A program made the translations under genes and the position numbers. A stretch of 64,000 nt of DNA from Aralia elata. Lineage: Eukaryota > Streptophyta > Magnoliopsida > Apiales > Araliaceae. This document shows positions 12,509 through 25,269 of this stretch, one piece after another. The notes below the pieces were generated by a model. It did not search any database and was not told where the DNA came from. It saw only the letters and a program-made list of their open reading frames with translations. Each line of letters starts with the position of its first letter. Positions within the stretch are counted from its first letter, which is position 1. Where the stretch lies: the NCBI GenBank assembly GCA_034770075.1, contig CM068379.1, positions 45,205,130 to 45,269,129 on the forward strand. The letters are read 5' to 3'.

Positions 12509-14308
12509 TGTTAGGTTTGTATATAGCGCGGACATGCAATCAAATTACATAAATAGTGCGAAAGCGCAATAAAACGGATTTAAATTTTTTTCATACAAAT
12601 CATCGCCATGATCATCCTTGTGATCAATTATCAATTAAACGAAAGAGATAGAGATATAGAATTATACCCTCGTGAATCAAAGCTTCCTCAGGTACAAGTT
12701 CACCTCCAATTCCTTCGCGTTCTTCTTGAATTCCACCGATTAAATTCCTTCCTTTGATCAACGTTAGCCACCCAAGTGTTTGGCCTATAGAGGTGATCCA
12801 CCAAGGAATAATAGTTGTTTAAAAAGATGGGTATTGGCACAACCTTAGTTTCTATCTCTATAGAAATTGCAAGTACTCTCTCTCTCCAATTCTTATGGAA
12901 GAGTGTGTAACTGTCTAACCCTAAATCATGATAAGACTCCTCTTATTTATAGATATAGGGAACCCTCCTAAACTATTTAAGATTAGGGTTTTTATTTTAA
13001 TTAAACTCCTTTAATTAATTAAACTCCTAATACAATTAGGAATTTATGAGAGTACTTCTTTTAATTAATTCTCAATCCCTATTAGGAATTAAATAATAGT
13101 AATTGTAATAATAATAAGACTCTTCTTATTAATTTATATTTAATATTTCCAAAATATTATATAATAAATATTAAGCTATTTTATTTATTCTATCTCCATA
13201 GATTAAATTAAATACACTTAACTTATTATTACAATTATGTCATTTACTTCTTAAACAAATATTTTTCTTTTGTGGTGTGACCTTTTAGGTTCTCCATATT
13301 AAACCGGTATTGAATAAATCAATTAGAACAATTCTAATCTTATTTAAATAAATAAATTAAACTATTTAATTCATTTAAATAAATAATATTTATTCTACAA
13401 TAAGGGTAAGCCCCCTTAGCGATCAACGACTTTCTAGATAATATAGATTTCAACATTAATCACAAAAGAACCTTTCAGTGAATAGTTACCGTACAATTCA
13501 ATCCTTCTATCATACAATGTCCCAATTAAATATTAGACATGGAATTACTGTCAAGTTTTATTTTATTTAATTATATGTATTTCGATTCTCAAATGCACAA
13601 CTCTAAATAATGCAAATTAGAAACTCCTTTCTAATTTCATTTTGTCTTAGCCAAGGACTATTAAGTTGTCATTTATCGAATCACATAGGACATTCTCTCC
13701 TTTTACTAGAAGTGGTAGATTCTTTGATGATCATTCACCTATCTCCATGTATAACTTATTATACCCAATCATACCCTGATATACCCTAAAGGTCTTAAGG
13801 GAGATGTCAAAGTATAACTTATCATACACAAGATACTATGATGATCTCAAGTCCAAGGATCACTTGTACTACTATCACTAGAGGAATTCCTATTGACAGG
13901 CGAGTAAAACTCCATTAGGTATTCCTTAGCGAGCCACGTTCAGTGAACTTATTCTCCAATAAACACCTACATACTTGCTTTAGTGTCTCCACACAAATGA
14001 TTATGAGATCAATCATACTCTTCATAAGAGCAAGCAACGTATGTACTAATCTATCCGGATTCACTAATCCCTTTTTTAATAATCCATCGATTAGGAACGA
14101 TTTTAGTTTGTGAGCTATCTAGAATTTAGATCTCATTAGCATGATCACCATCATGATTCTAAAAGTATTGCTCAAAACTATGAGTTTATCATATTTAATA
14201 TAACAGCACGATGTAGATAAAGTAAAATGCCTTTAACAACCGAATAAGATTACAAAGTATATGCTACATCATATCAAATATGATTGGCTTATGTGCATAC
14301 TACTTTCA
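12509..14308 (-). mobile_element. Ang-4 3' LTR
   Basis: TGTTAGG at 12509 to TTTCA at 14308. Homologous along its length with 19686-21494. Confidence 0.9.
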
Positions 14309-15965
14309 ATCTCTCACTTGCACTAAAGTCAATCGTCATGGTATCTAATACCCTTCTTCTCTAAGTGACGATCATCCTGCTGTTTGGATAAAGCTTCAGT
14401 AAATGGATATGCAATGTTGTTCTTGAGAGTCCACTATCTCGATAGTGACTTCTCCTCTTTCAATGATTCGGCTAATCAAATGAAAGTGCCGCAACACATA
14501 TTTGAATTCAAGATGAGACTTAGGAACTATTCCTAGTTCTGTAATGAACTTTTCATCCAAACAATCAACTTGCAGCTTCATTTACAGCTATATACTTTGT
14601 CTTTGTCACTAAACCAACAACTCTTTGCTGTTTGGAACCTTTCCAATTCACTGCACCACCTTTCAAGGTAACGATTTTCCTTAAAGTGGATTTGTTATCG
14701 TCTTGGTCAGTCTGAAAAACTTGAGTCTGTTTAGCCTCTAGTTTTAATTCAGACCTACCATGAATCATGATCACATCTTCAGTACCAGTTAAGTACCTAA
14801 AGATGTTTATCACTGTCTTACAGTGATCATCTCCAGAATATGACTGATCAACATCAAGCCTAGTATATTCATTACATGCATGATAGTAACTCATGCGATC
14901 TCTCTTTCAATTGGGGACAATTTTAGAGATATGCACTCCATGGCTCATCATCATGAGACCTCTCTCGGAGTTTGCCATGCTAAACGCCTTTAGCATCAAA
15001 TGAATATACGTTCCTTGGGTCAAGCCGAACATCCTTTTAAATCTATCTATATAGATTTATATCCCCAATTTATAGGATGCTCCTCCCAAGTTATTCATAG
15101 AGGAATGTTTAGACAATTTTATCTTTACTGATTGTAGCATTGGTATGTTATTGATTAACAGTAGTATATCAACATATAATACCAAGAATGTCACAGTGCT
15201 CCCACTGACCCTTTTGTACACACTAGGTTCATTCTCGTTTTTGATAAAATCAAACTCTTTTGATTGTCTCATCAAAACGAATGTTCCATCTTTGAGAAGC
15301 TTGCTTCAATCCATCAATGGATCATTGTAGCTTAAAACACAATTTGCTTCAACCTTTGAAACAAATTCCTCTTGCTGTATCATACATACATTCTCCTCAA
15401 GTCTTCATTGATGAAGGGCGTCTCCACATCCATTTTTCCAGATTTCGTAATAAGCTACAATCACAAGCAAAATCCAAATGGACTTGAGCATTACCCGGTA
15501 ATAAGGTTTTATCACAGTCAACTTCTTGACTTTATTTGAAACCTTTTAAACAGGTCTGGTCTTATAGGTCTCTACCTTGCCATTTGCCCTAGTCTTTCTC
15601 TTAAAGATCCATATACACCCTTTAGGCATTATGCCTTTTGGTGGAGTAACCAGAGTCTATACTTGGTTCTCATATATGGAGTCCATTTTGGATTTCCTGG
15701 CCATCTGCCATTTCTCTGAGTGTCTTCTACTCATAGCCTCATCGTATATAACGGGATCATCATCCTCTATGATGCGTACCTCATCATTATCCTCTATGAT
15801 GAATCCATACCTCCCAGGTATCTTCGGTACTCTACAAGATTTACGATTCGGTTGTGGTACAATAGGTCTATCTACAGGTTCCTCGGTTCGACTTAAAGTG
15901 CTTTGTGGTTCTTGAACTCCTTCAAGATCTATTACCCTCCCACTAGCTCCTTCAATGATAAACAC
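14309..15965 (-). pseudogene. Ang-4 pol remnant: linker, RT and RNase H
   Basis: Minus-strand pieces are: the linker at 15657-15965 (IIEGASGRVIDLEGVQEPQ, then RKSCRVPKIPGRYGFIIED), an RT part at 15057-15275 (KRVSGSTVTFLVLYVDILLL) and RNase H at 14396-14894 (FQTDQDDNKSTL, NWKGSKQQRV, KFITELGIVPKSHL). The RT box at 15168-15176 is YVD followed by ILL, lacking one Asp, as in Ang-1 and Ang-3. The frames are broken by several shifts, including the RNase H break near 14565. Confidence 0.85.
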
Positions 15966-16850
15966 CTTTATCTAAGAAGGCAGCGTGTAGGATTATAGTA
16001 ATAATACCTTAAACTTTCGTTAGGATATCCCACAAGTCTGCACTTGTCAGATTTTGTCCCAAACTTATCAACCCCTTATCTTAACATACTTAAGAGTAGG
16101 AATCCTTCCTATCCATAACCTTTATGGAGTCCTGGGCTCGGATTTTTGAGGTTACCTTATTTTTGTAGATATGCAGCCGTTTCTCTGAGTGAAACCCCAG
16201 ATGGATACTCGAATGTCGGTAAAATCATTATGGACTGCACCATGTCCAACAAGGTACAATTTCTCCTTTTAAATACACTAACTAATTATTGCGTATCAGG
16301 AGGTGTCCATTATGAGAAAATACCATTTTGAGATGATCTAGAAACTCATTGCACAAGTATTCCTTCCTCGATCTGATCAACGAATCTTAATACTTTGTCA
16401 ATATGTTTCACTTCTGAATTCTTAAAACATTTCAAATGATTCAGACTTGTATTTTATCAAATACACACATTCAACTCTTTGAATGACCATCTCCTTTTCT
16501 TTTATTAGTTTATTCAATTTGCAAAATGTTTTTCATGTAAGTCAAGTATACAAAATCTATCAAGTATTCTTCCAGTTTCAAACAAAATATTATCATTATA
16601 AATAGAACAACAATTATTTTTAAATATAATACCAGAACCTTCCTTGTCCAACAACGAAAGTTCTAATGTTTCTAATGAGAACTGGAACATAATAACAACT
16701 TATTAACTTAATAGACTTGCTCGTAGGCTATGCTAAACTATAAGTTCCTATGGTTAATGTAGCAACCTTTGCTCCATTCCCACACATAAGATTACTTACT
16801 CTTTGTTTAGCTTTCTACTTCTGCTTAGTCTCTGCATTAGATTGCATACG
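15966..16850 (-). pseudogene. Ang-4 integrase remnant, heavily degraded
   Basis: Nucleotide-level similarity to the integrase regions of Ang-1 and Ang-3 is clear (for example 16400-16720), but translated pieces are short. The deletion junction is at about 16486-16491, where GATGGTCATTC (minus) stands for GATGATCATTC. It is followed by the extra-base form TCAAAGAGTTGAA shared with Ang-3. The zinc motif and first catalytic Asp are absent. Confidence 0.75.
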
Positions 16851-17702
16851 TGAGAACTACAGCCGATATCCAATACCTAAGTAGAACCTTGACTTACAGA
16901 AAGATTTATTTTTAATCATGAATAAACTTGTATTTGTAACCGAAGCTTCACTAAGTAAACTCCTTTGCTATCTACATCAGTCTTGTTCTTATTGTCCTTT
17001 GTTTTTGCCTTTCTATTTACCTTCTTTGAATTGTTCTTCTTTTAAGAAGATCCTTTGGCCCTCTTCCGCTTCCTGGAAGAATCATCTACCAGTAAGACTT
17101 GGTCTTTCTTGGTTGGAAAGTGACTCTTTACAGTTTTTAACATGTTTAAGCAACTCAGGAAGGCTGACATATAGCTTGTTCATGTGGAAATTCACAACAA
17201 TTTGTGAGAAAGAGTCCGGAAGTGATTGTAAGATCAAATCTTGGATCAACTCTCCATCCATTAAAACCCAGTTATCCCAATTGTTCAATCAGATTGATCA
17301 TTTTAGGACATATGTCTGTACTGTAGTGTCATCGGTCATTCTAGATCGAAAAAGCTCCTTAGATATCTGATATCTAATAGTTTTACTTTCCTCACCATTC
17401 AACTCCTTGAAGGTGCTGGAGTACAATAGGAGCATCTATAGTTTCATGCTGACGCTGAAGCTCATTACTCATGGATGCGAGCATGATGCATTGAGCCAAC
17501 TATGCATCATCTTGCCACTTTCTAAAAGTAGCAATCTCTTCCTCTGAGGCATTGTCTGCAACCATTGCAGGGATAGGCATATTAAGGACATAAGATAGCT
17601 TTTCAGCCTTGAGAACTATTCTCAAATTCTTTAACCAGTCCTTTTAATTTGGTCCGGTTAATTAGCATCTAATATGCTCCGCAATGATAGTAAATTAGAC
17701 AT
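16851..17702 (-). pseudogene. Ang-4 gag and protease remnant
   Basis: The minus-strand ATG at 17702 starts MSNLLSLRSILDAN and meets TAA directly after, because the segment reads GATGCTAATTAACCGG where Ang-2 has GATGCTAACAAACTGACC. The later in-frame ATG of Ang-2 (before GACTGG) is AAG here. Gag continues with LPDSFSQIVVNFHMNKLYVS at 17082-17288. The CCHC zinc knuckle has been deleted: sequence jumps from GATAGCAAAGGAGTTT to the part encoding KLSEAS. The protease motif has TAG for Trp and reads DIG where DTG is expected. Confidence 0.85.
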
Positions 17703-17907
17703 TGTAAAATTCTGTAAATGAATTTGTAATTTAACAACATTTTAGCATACAATCATTTCTTAATTAATTACCAAAATAAATTAGGTCTTTATTTTAAATT
17801 GGTATCTCTCACTTTTTCATCAAACTATATTACCCTCATTATATAGTTCGGCAAATCTAATTAAAGATTTGCTAGCGAGAATAAGGATCTCATTTCAAAT
17901 GTATATA

Positions 17908-18206
17908 GCCTTGTGTGTGCACAACAAACTATATATAAATAAATAGGTAGACAACTATTGTCAATTACGTCACTATGTAACTCCTTTTATTTTGCCTCTT
18001 AGATTATAATGGTCAAGTGTGTGCACATCCGAACTAAAACAATCTAAGTTAAGTCCAACCTAGCACTTCCATATATGTGAAGAGAAAAAGACCGCCCTTG
18101 TGTGTGCACAACAAAGTAGTAATGTTCAATTCCTTAATAAGCATCAAATGTGATAAAATAACATCTTAAATATTTAATACTCGCCTTGTGTGTGCACAAC
18201 AAACTC
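17908..18206 (-). repeat. Four-fold palindromic leader motif in Ang-4
   Basis: On the plus strand three copies read CCTTGTGTGTGCACAACAAA and one reads CAAGTGTGTGCACATCC. They start near 17908, 18013, 18095 and 18183. All carry the same GTGTGTGCACA core, which differs from the GTGTGACACA core of the four Ang-3 counterparts. Confidence 0.8.
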
Positions 18207-19447
18207 ATATTAAATATTTTATACTCTATTGCTTTACCATGCTAGAAGGCGACGTTCGATATTCTGAATATCTTTGAACGCTTAGGACTTAATAAGATTT
18301 TCTTTGAGGGGTTTGCTATTATTTGTCTCATCTTGTTTAGCGCGCATGCACATATATATATATATAAAATACGCGTCATATTATTTAACATGCGAAACAT
18401 GTTGTATAATATATAATATATACATAGTAAGCATGCACATATAGAATACTATATTCTACCCGGATTGATTATGGACTTTTATTCTAGTTTGGTTCACTAG
18501 AGCCACTAAGTGAACCAAAAGGTCAAACCTAGGGTGCAAGAACAAAATTTAAATATAACTATTACATTTAAACCTGGGCTCCATTACAAACGGGTCTTCA
18601 AGCGCTCCTTGCTCCTTTGTCTCCAATTCTTCAAGTAATTCTAACTAAACCTATTACAATAAATAGAAACCTTAATCAGCAGTCAAGGGGAGGTTCATGG
18701 GAGGAAGATAGAATTTCTATTAAGAAAAATTAGAGAAGACGAGGTACGCAGACCCCATTTATAAAAACTCATTCATTCAAGCATCCACTAAAATAAATCC
18801 AATCACACATTGGTCAATAGTCTATAATCAACCCCTATTTATTATCATACATATCTCCATATGTATCAATAAATAACATTCATCTCATGAATAATAAAAC
18901 CATTCTATATATGCATTGATATCATTTAATGAGAAATTAAAAGTTTACTAAAAATCTAATTTTGAAACAAAATAAACTCCTTTATTTTAATCAAAATTTA
19001 AATCATAATAAACTTATTTATTTTATTTTATCCAATTTTGAATAAAAATAAACTCCTTTATTTTTAATCAAATTCCAAATCAAAATAAACTCCTTTATTT
19101 TAATTAACATGGAAACCAATTTTAAGTTCAAAATAAACTCCTTTATTTTAACTTAAAATTGCTTGGAAAAATAAAATATGTTAAATCCTATTCCTTATCA
19201 AAATAAACATCTTTATTTTTTAAGGAAACATAGAATCCTATTCCATATGTGAATAAACTCCTTTATTCTAGGAAACATGGAATCCTATTCCAAATATGAA
19301 TAAACTCCTTTATTCTAGTTAACGTAGAATCCAATTCCAAGTTCAAATAAAACTTTTAATTTTAATTATATTTCAATTCAAAATAAACCTTTTATCTTAA
19401 TTGAAAATAAATAAAATAAAAATAAAAAATTTTCAAAATCTACAGAC

Positions 19448-19570
19448 CGACGCGACCGCGCTCCAAAATGAACTAGGAGCGGCGCGGCCGCGCAGCACCC
19501 CCAGAAACGATTTCTAGGTTCGGGCGCGACCACGCTCCAGAATGAACTGGAAGCGGCGCGGCCGCGCCGC
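19448..19570 (-). repeat. GC-rich palindromes in Ang-4 leader
   Basis: Perfect palindromes GCGCGGCCGCGC (19482-19493) and GGCGCGGCCGCGCC (19555-19568) are each joined to CGCTCCARAATGAACT units. The arrangement equals the GC-rich block of Ang-2 in reverse orientation. Confidence 0.85.
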
Positions 19571-19671
19571 GTAATAGACTTCGAATTTTTTTTTCGTTGC
19601 CCAGAAAATCGATCCAATCGCATACCCATACATACATAGAATCATAATAATCGATAATTAGCACAAGGTTA

Positions 19672-19684
19672 GGCTCTGATACCA
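19672..19684 (-). promoter_or_regulatory. Ang-4 primer binding site
   Basis: The plus-strand sequence GGCTCTGATACCA is the complement of TGGTATCAGAGCC, one base inside the 5' LTR. Confidence 0.9.
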
Positions 19685-19685
19685 C

Positions 19686-21494
19686 TGTTAGGTTTATATA
19701 TAGCGCGAACATGCAATCAAATTACATAAATAGTGCGGAAGTGCAATAAAACGGATTTTAAAATTTTTCATACAAACCATCACCATGATCATCCTTGTGA
19801 TCAATTATTAATTAAACGAAAGAGATAGAGATATAGAATTATACCCTCGTGAATCAAAGCTTCTTCAGGTACAAGTTCACCTCCAATTCCTTCGCGTTCT
19901 TCTTGAATTCCGCCGATTAAATTCCATTCTTTGATCAATATTAGTCACCCAAGTGTTTGGCCTATAGAGGTGATCCACCAAGGAATAATAATTATTCAAG
20001 AAGATGGGTATTGGCACAACCTTAGTTTCTATCTCTATAGAAATTGCAAGTACTCTCTCTCTCTCTCCAATTCTTACGGAAGAGTATGTAACTGTCTAAC
20101 CCTAAATCATGATAAGACTCCTCTTATTTATAGATATAGGGAACCCTCCTAAACTATTTAGGATTAGGGTTTTTATTTTAATTAAACTCCTTTAATTAAT
20201 TAAACTCCTAATCCAATTAGAAATTTATGAGAGTACTTCTATTAATTAATTCTCAATCCCTATTAGGAATTAAATAATAGTGATTGTAATAATAATAATA
20301 AGACTCTTCTTATTAATTTATATTTAATATTTCTAAAATATTAAATAATAAATATTAAGCTATTTAATTTATTCTATCTCCATAGATTAAATTAAATACA
20401 CTTAACTTATTATTACAATTATGCCATTTACTTCTTAAACAAATATTTTCCTTTTGTGGTGTGACCCTTTAGGTTCTCCATATTAAACCGGTTGTGAATA
20501 AATCAATTAGAACAATTCTAATCTTATTTAAATAAATAAATTAAACTATTTAATTCATTTAAATAAATAATATTTATTCTATAATAAGGGTAAGCCCCCT
20601 TAGCGATCAACGACTTTTCAGATAGTATAGATTTCAACATTAATCACAAAAGAACCTTTCAGTGAATAATTACTGTACAATTCAATCCTTCTACCATACA
20701 ATGTCCCAATTAAATATAATACATGGAATTACTGTCACGTCTTATTTTATTTAATTATATGTATTTTGATTCTCAAATGCACAACTCTAAATAATGCAAA
20801 TTAGAAACACCTTTCTAATTTCATTCTGCCTTGGCCAAGGACTATTAAGTTGTCATTTATCGAATCACATAGGACATTCACATCTTTTACTAGATGTGGT
20901 AGATTCTTTGTTGATCATTCACCTATCTCCATGTACAACTTATTATACTCAATCATACCCTTTGATATACCCTAAAGGTCTTAAGGGATATGTCAACGTA
21001 TAACTCATCATACACAAGATACTATGATAATCTCAAGTCCAAAGATCACTTGTACTACTATCACTAGAGGAATTCCTATTGACAGGCGAGTAAAACTCCA
21101 TTAGGTATTCCTTAGCGAGTCACGTTCTGTGAACTAATTCTCCAATAAGCACATACATACTTGCTTTAGTGTCTCCACATTAATGATTATGAGATCAATC
21201 ATCCTCTTCATAAGAGCAAGCAACGTATGTACCAATCTATCCGAATTCACTAATCCCCTTTTTAGTAATCCATCAATTAGGAACGATTTTAGTTTGTGAG
21301 CTATCTAGAATTTAGATCTCATTAGCATGATCACCATCATGATTCTAAAAGCATTGCTCAAAACTATGGGTTTATCATATTTAATATAACAGCACGATGT
21401 AGATAAAATAAAATGCCTTTAACAACCGAATAAGATTACAAAGTATATGCTACATCATATCAAATATGATTGGCTTGTGTGCATACTACTTTCA
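19686..21494 (-). mobile_element. Ang-4 5' LTR
   Basis: TGTTAGG at 19686 to TTTCA at 21494, 1809 bp, followed by TSD TTATA. Short reading frames inside recur in sister LTRs and are not genes. Confidence 0.9.
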
Positions 21495-21935
21495 TTATAC
21501 CCTTGTAGAATTCTAGCTTCCTCAGGTACAAGTTCAACTCCAATTCCTCCGCGTTCTCCTTAAATTCTACCGATTAAATTCCTTCCTTTGATCAACGTTA
21601 GCCACCCAAGTGTTTGGCCTCTAGAGGTGATCCACCAAGGAATAATACTTGTTCAAGAAGATGGGTGTTGGCAAAATCCTAGTTTCTATCTCTATAGAAA
21701 TTATAAGTACTATCCACAATTCTTATGCAAGAGTGTGTAACCCTAATATATGATAAGACTCCTCTTATTTATAGATGTAGAAAAACCCTTCCCTAAACTA
21801 TTTAGGATTAGGGTTTCTATTCTAATTAAACTCCTATAATTAATTATACTCCTAATCTAATTAGGAATTCATGAGAGAGAGTACTCCTATTAATTAATTG
21901 TCAATCCCTATTAGGAATTAAATAATAGTAATAGT
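21495..21935 (-). mobile_element. Ang-3 3' LTR, middle piece
   Basis: Continues the LTR begun at 12351-12508 and corresponds to 30527-30965 of the 5' LTR. It ends at ATAGT, the TSD of the solo LTR. Confidence 0.88.
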
Positions 21936-24045
21936 TGTCAACGCCGGGAGGATCGCTTCCGTGGTAATTGTTACCCTTTCCAATTTTAGCCTTTTATTAG
22001 ATGATTTTTTTTTGGAAAAGGTCGGCATGAATGTCGACGGGGTTTTGAAAGATCGTTTTTTATGATGAGCCAAGTTGACCAGAGTCGCTAGTTGGTATAT
22101 TTGAAATGGATGTACCAACTCATCCGAGTTTCATTTTCGTAAATCGCTGGCTCATATGTGACTCCGGATTAATTGGTCTGCAAACCGAGATTCATAGAGT
22201 TCGGGGGCTTGATTAAGTGAGGGGAAGGTGTTAGGCACCCCCCAACTTCCGTGAAACACGATTACCGCAATCTTGATGCTTTTCCTATCCTTTAACTCTT
22301 AAAATGTGTGTGTGCGTGCGTGTGTGCCTATGTGAATGTTGTGGTGAGTTTGCATGAAGAAACCATTTGGGTTTTTTTTGAAAAGTCGTGTTTTATTTTG
22401 AGAATGCTTTAGAATGTCTTTCGGCTTATACGAGAAAGAAAGGTTTGATTTTAATTGTCAAAAGCTGTGAGATTTTCATTAGGTGTCGTTTTGGCAAAAC
22501 AAAGGTTTTTTAAACCTTCGTCAAAATAGGAATCGAGACCTATACGTTGCCTTCGTAAATGAAATAATGGGCAACTTCTAGGATCTCTTTAACCCTATGC
22601 ACAAAGGTTTAATAAAACGTCATTTATTTTTATAAAACCATTTTTTGTGATGTTTTGAAAACGACTTTTCTTTAGCTTTCTCGTTTAACTAGGAATCGAC
22701 ATTCATTAGCACTCCCCATTTTAAGCCTCGTGGTGCTAATAACCTAATTTGATTGATTTTATGGAAATCTTCATCATTTTAGCCTTGAAATCCATTTTTT
22801 ATGTCGCAAATCAAATCAAGCATTAAAATGCGTTGGGGCTATTCATGGGCATGTAAGCCATCAAAATAACCCCGAACGCTCAACCATATGTTTCACTATT
22901 ACGGGGCCTAAAACCCGACTTTCAACTTGATATCGTTTTAAGGCCCGACAATTACATATTTACAATCAAGGGTACATCGCCCCTAATACATACACCCAAA
23001 AATGTCCATCATCGAATTTGGACCACGGGGTCGCGTTCCTAGGCTCACATCCAAAACTACTACACACCCACAAAATGGATAACACACCAATGAACAATAC
23101 CGAATTGCCTAACACTTCACAATATCATAAAATAGCAATTTAAATATACTACGCCTAATTCATTACCATGACGAAAAAATCAACAAATTGATATCATCGA
23201 ACCATTAGGAAGAATTTTGTTCCGTTGGAACCCTCACTAATAATCCTCAATCCTCGTAACCTCAATAATATGCAAGAAAAACTACATTTAATATGGCCCA
23301 AATGATAAAATTTAACAAAATGATATGACAAAACTGCTATAGAAAGGGTTCTTTTTCACCTTACAAATGACACCCCGATGCGTATAAACTCGTATATTAA
23401 ATATGGTAGAAATTATATGTGATACAATCTAGCAAAAGGGGTATAATCCTCACTTTTTTTCTCTCTTTTCTCTCCTTTCTCGCTACTATTTGTTGTTGGT
23501 TCTTCCTTTTTTCTTTCTTCTTCCGCCGCTGTTCAACTCTCTGTACAAATGAAGGAATGCGCTGATAAAGGGTGACCAGGGGCAGCCGCAGATAGATCCG
23601 CGGCTGGCCGCAGATTGATCCGCGGCTGGCCGCAGATTGATCCGCGGCTGGCCGCAGATTGATCCGCGGCTGGCCGCAGATTGATCTGCGGTTGGCTTCG
23701 GTTTCTCCGCGCCCGCCGCGCACTTCAGTTTATTTTAATCATTGGCCGCAGATCAATCCGCGACTGGCTGGGCTAATTTTCTCAATTTTCGTACCGCACC
23801 TCGATTCTCGTATCGTACCGTTGGTTTTCGCTGAAATGCTTGTATTTTATAGTCTGGGAATCGCTGGGAAACGTGCCATATTATTCAGCTTTGATCGTTG
23901 TCGTGTCGGCTTTGATCGCAAGTCGTTGCGGTAGCTTTGAGTTTTCGTACTTATGTCCACCTTTCGTTCTCGTAGGCTGGGTTAATTGACGATTTTGCCC
24001 TCCTGTCAGGGTTAGTATACGAAGTGCAAAATTTGGGTGTCTACA
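21936..24045. mobile_element. Solo LTR of another retrotransposon family
   Basis: A 2,110-bp segment that begins TGTCAACG and ends GTGTCTACA, flanked by a perfect 5-bp TSD ATAGT (21931-21935; 24046-24050). It has no internal domain, as expected after recombination between two LTRs. Its composition differs sharply from the host LTR. The GGGAAGGTGTTAGGCACCC stretch near 22220 resembles what I recall from Tat/Ogre-type gypsy LTRs, but this is unverified. It contains a TG-rich microsatellite near 22305 and GC-rich 22-bp repeats. Confidence 0.85.
23582..23710. repeat. 22-bp GC-rich tandem repeat in solo LTR
   Basis: Five near-identical units of about 22 bp built on GGCCGCAGATTGATCCGCGG, with a further variant at 23743-23766 (GGCCGCAGATCAATCCGCG). 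Units carry self-complementary CCGCGG and GGCC steps. Confidence 0.85.
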
Positions 24046-25269
24046 ATAGTAATAATAATAATAAGACTCCTCTTATTAATTTATATTTAATATTTTTAAA
24101 ATATTAAATAATAAATATTAAGCTATTTAATTTATTCTATCTCCATAGATTAAATTAAATACACTTAACTTATTATTACAATTATGTCATTTACTTGTTA
24201 AACAAATATTTTTCTTTTGTGGTGTGACCCTTTAGGTTCTCCATATTAAACCGGTTGTGAATAAATCAATTAGAATAATTCTAATCTTATTTAAATAAAT
24301 AAATTAAACTATTTAATTCATTTAAATAAATAATATTTATTCTACAATAAGGGTAAGCCCCCTTAGCGATCAACGACTTTTCAGATAATATAGATTTCAA
24401 CATTAATCGCAAAAGAACCTTTCAGTGAATAGTTACCGTACAATTCAATCCTTCTACCATACAATGTCACAATTAAATATAAGACATGGAATTACTGTCA
24501 AGTCTTATTTTATTTAATTATATGTATTTCGATTCTCAAATGCACAACTCTAAATAATGCAAATTAAAAACTCCTTTCTAATTTCATTCTGCCTTGGCCA
24601 AGGACTACTAAGTTGTCATTTATTGAATCATATAGGACATTCACATCTTTTACTAGATGTGGTAGATTCTTTGTTGATCATTCACCTATCTCCAAGTACA
24701 ACTTATTATACTCAATCATACCCTTTGATATACCTTAAAGGTCTTAAGGGACATGTCAAAGTATAACTCATCATACACAAGATACTATGATGATCTTAAG
24801 TCCAAGGATCACTTGTACTACTATCACTAAAGGAATTCCTATTGACAGGCGAGTAAAACTCCATTAGGTATTCCTTAGCGAGTCACGTTCAGTGAACTTA
24901 TTCTCCAATAAGCACCTACATACTTGCTTTAGTGTCTCCACACAAATGATTATGAGATCAATCATCCTCTTCATAAAAGCAAGCAACGTATGTACTAATC
25001 TATCCGAATACACTAATCCCCTTTTTAGTAATCCAACGATTAGGAACAATTTTAGTTTTAAGCTTTCTAAGAATTTAGATCTCATTAGCATGATCATCAT
25101 CATGATTCTAAAAGCATTGCTTAAAACTATGGGTTTATCACTTATTAAATAACAACACCATGTAGATAAAGTAAAATACATTTAATACTTTTATTAATAA
25201 CTGAATAAGATTACAAAGTATATGCTACATCATATCAAATATGATTGGCTTGTGTGCATATTACTTTCA
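24046..25269 (-). mobile_element. Ang-3 3' LTR, right piece
   Basis: Continues the Ang-3 LTR after the solo LTR to TTTCA at 25269, matching 30960-32140 plus 44911-44959. The adjoining GTCTCCCACTTGC is the minus-strand PPT-like GCAAGTGGGAGAC. Confidence 0.88.

Larger units (their letters stand above)
17703..19671 (-). other. Ang-4 untranslated leader
   Basis: About 2 kb between gag and PBS. It holds four copies of a TTGTGTGTGCACA motif (17908, 18013, 18095, 18183) and a GC-rich palindrome cluster (19448-19570). A run of AATAAACTCCTTTATT-like direct repeats lies at 18970-19340, about 35 to 60 bp apart. No supported ORF. Confidence 0.7.
12509..21494 (-). mobile_element. Ang-4: near full-length Ty1/copia element
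   Basis: An 8,986-bp minus-strand element with LTRs 12509-14308 (1800 bp) and 19686-21494 (1809 bp) and TSD TTATA (12504-12508; 21495-21499). PBS is at 19672-19684 and the PPT-like GCAAGTGAGAG (minus) sits at the 3' LTR boundary. The LTRs differ by about 5% in the first 190 bases. Coding remnants run from gag (17702) leftward to RNase H (14309). It shares the integrase deletion and single-Asp RT box of Ang-1 and Ang-3, and additional lesions with Ang-3, so it is probably a non-autonomous copy. Confidence 0.92.

Noticed and set aside
19378..19712. Overlapping minus-strand frames rich in Ala, Arg and Pro.
   Set aside because: They come from the GC-rich palindrome block of the Ang-4 leader.
20794..21003. 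A recurrent 69-codon frame (MQIRN...) at 20794, 24557 and 31477 that looks conserved.
   Set aside because: It lies in homologous parts of sister LTRs, so recurrence reflects LTR copying. It runs antisense to the element and has no coding signal.
23582..23710. Regularly spaced 22-bp repeats, CRISPR-like at first sight.
   Set aside because: Units are directly adjacent with no unique spacers, in plant LTR DNA.
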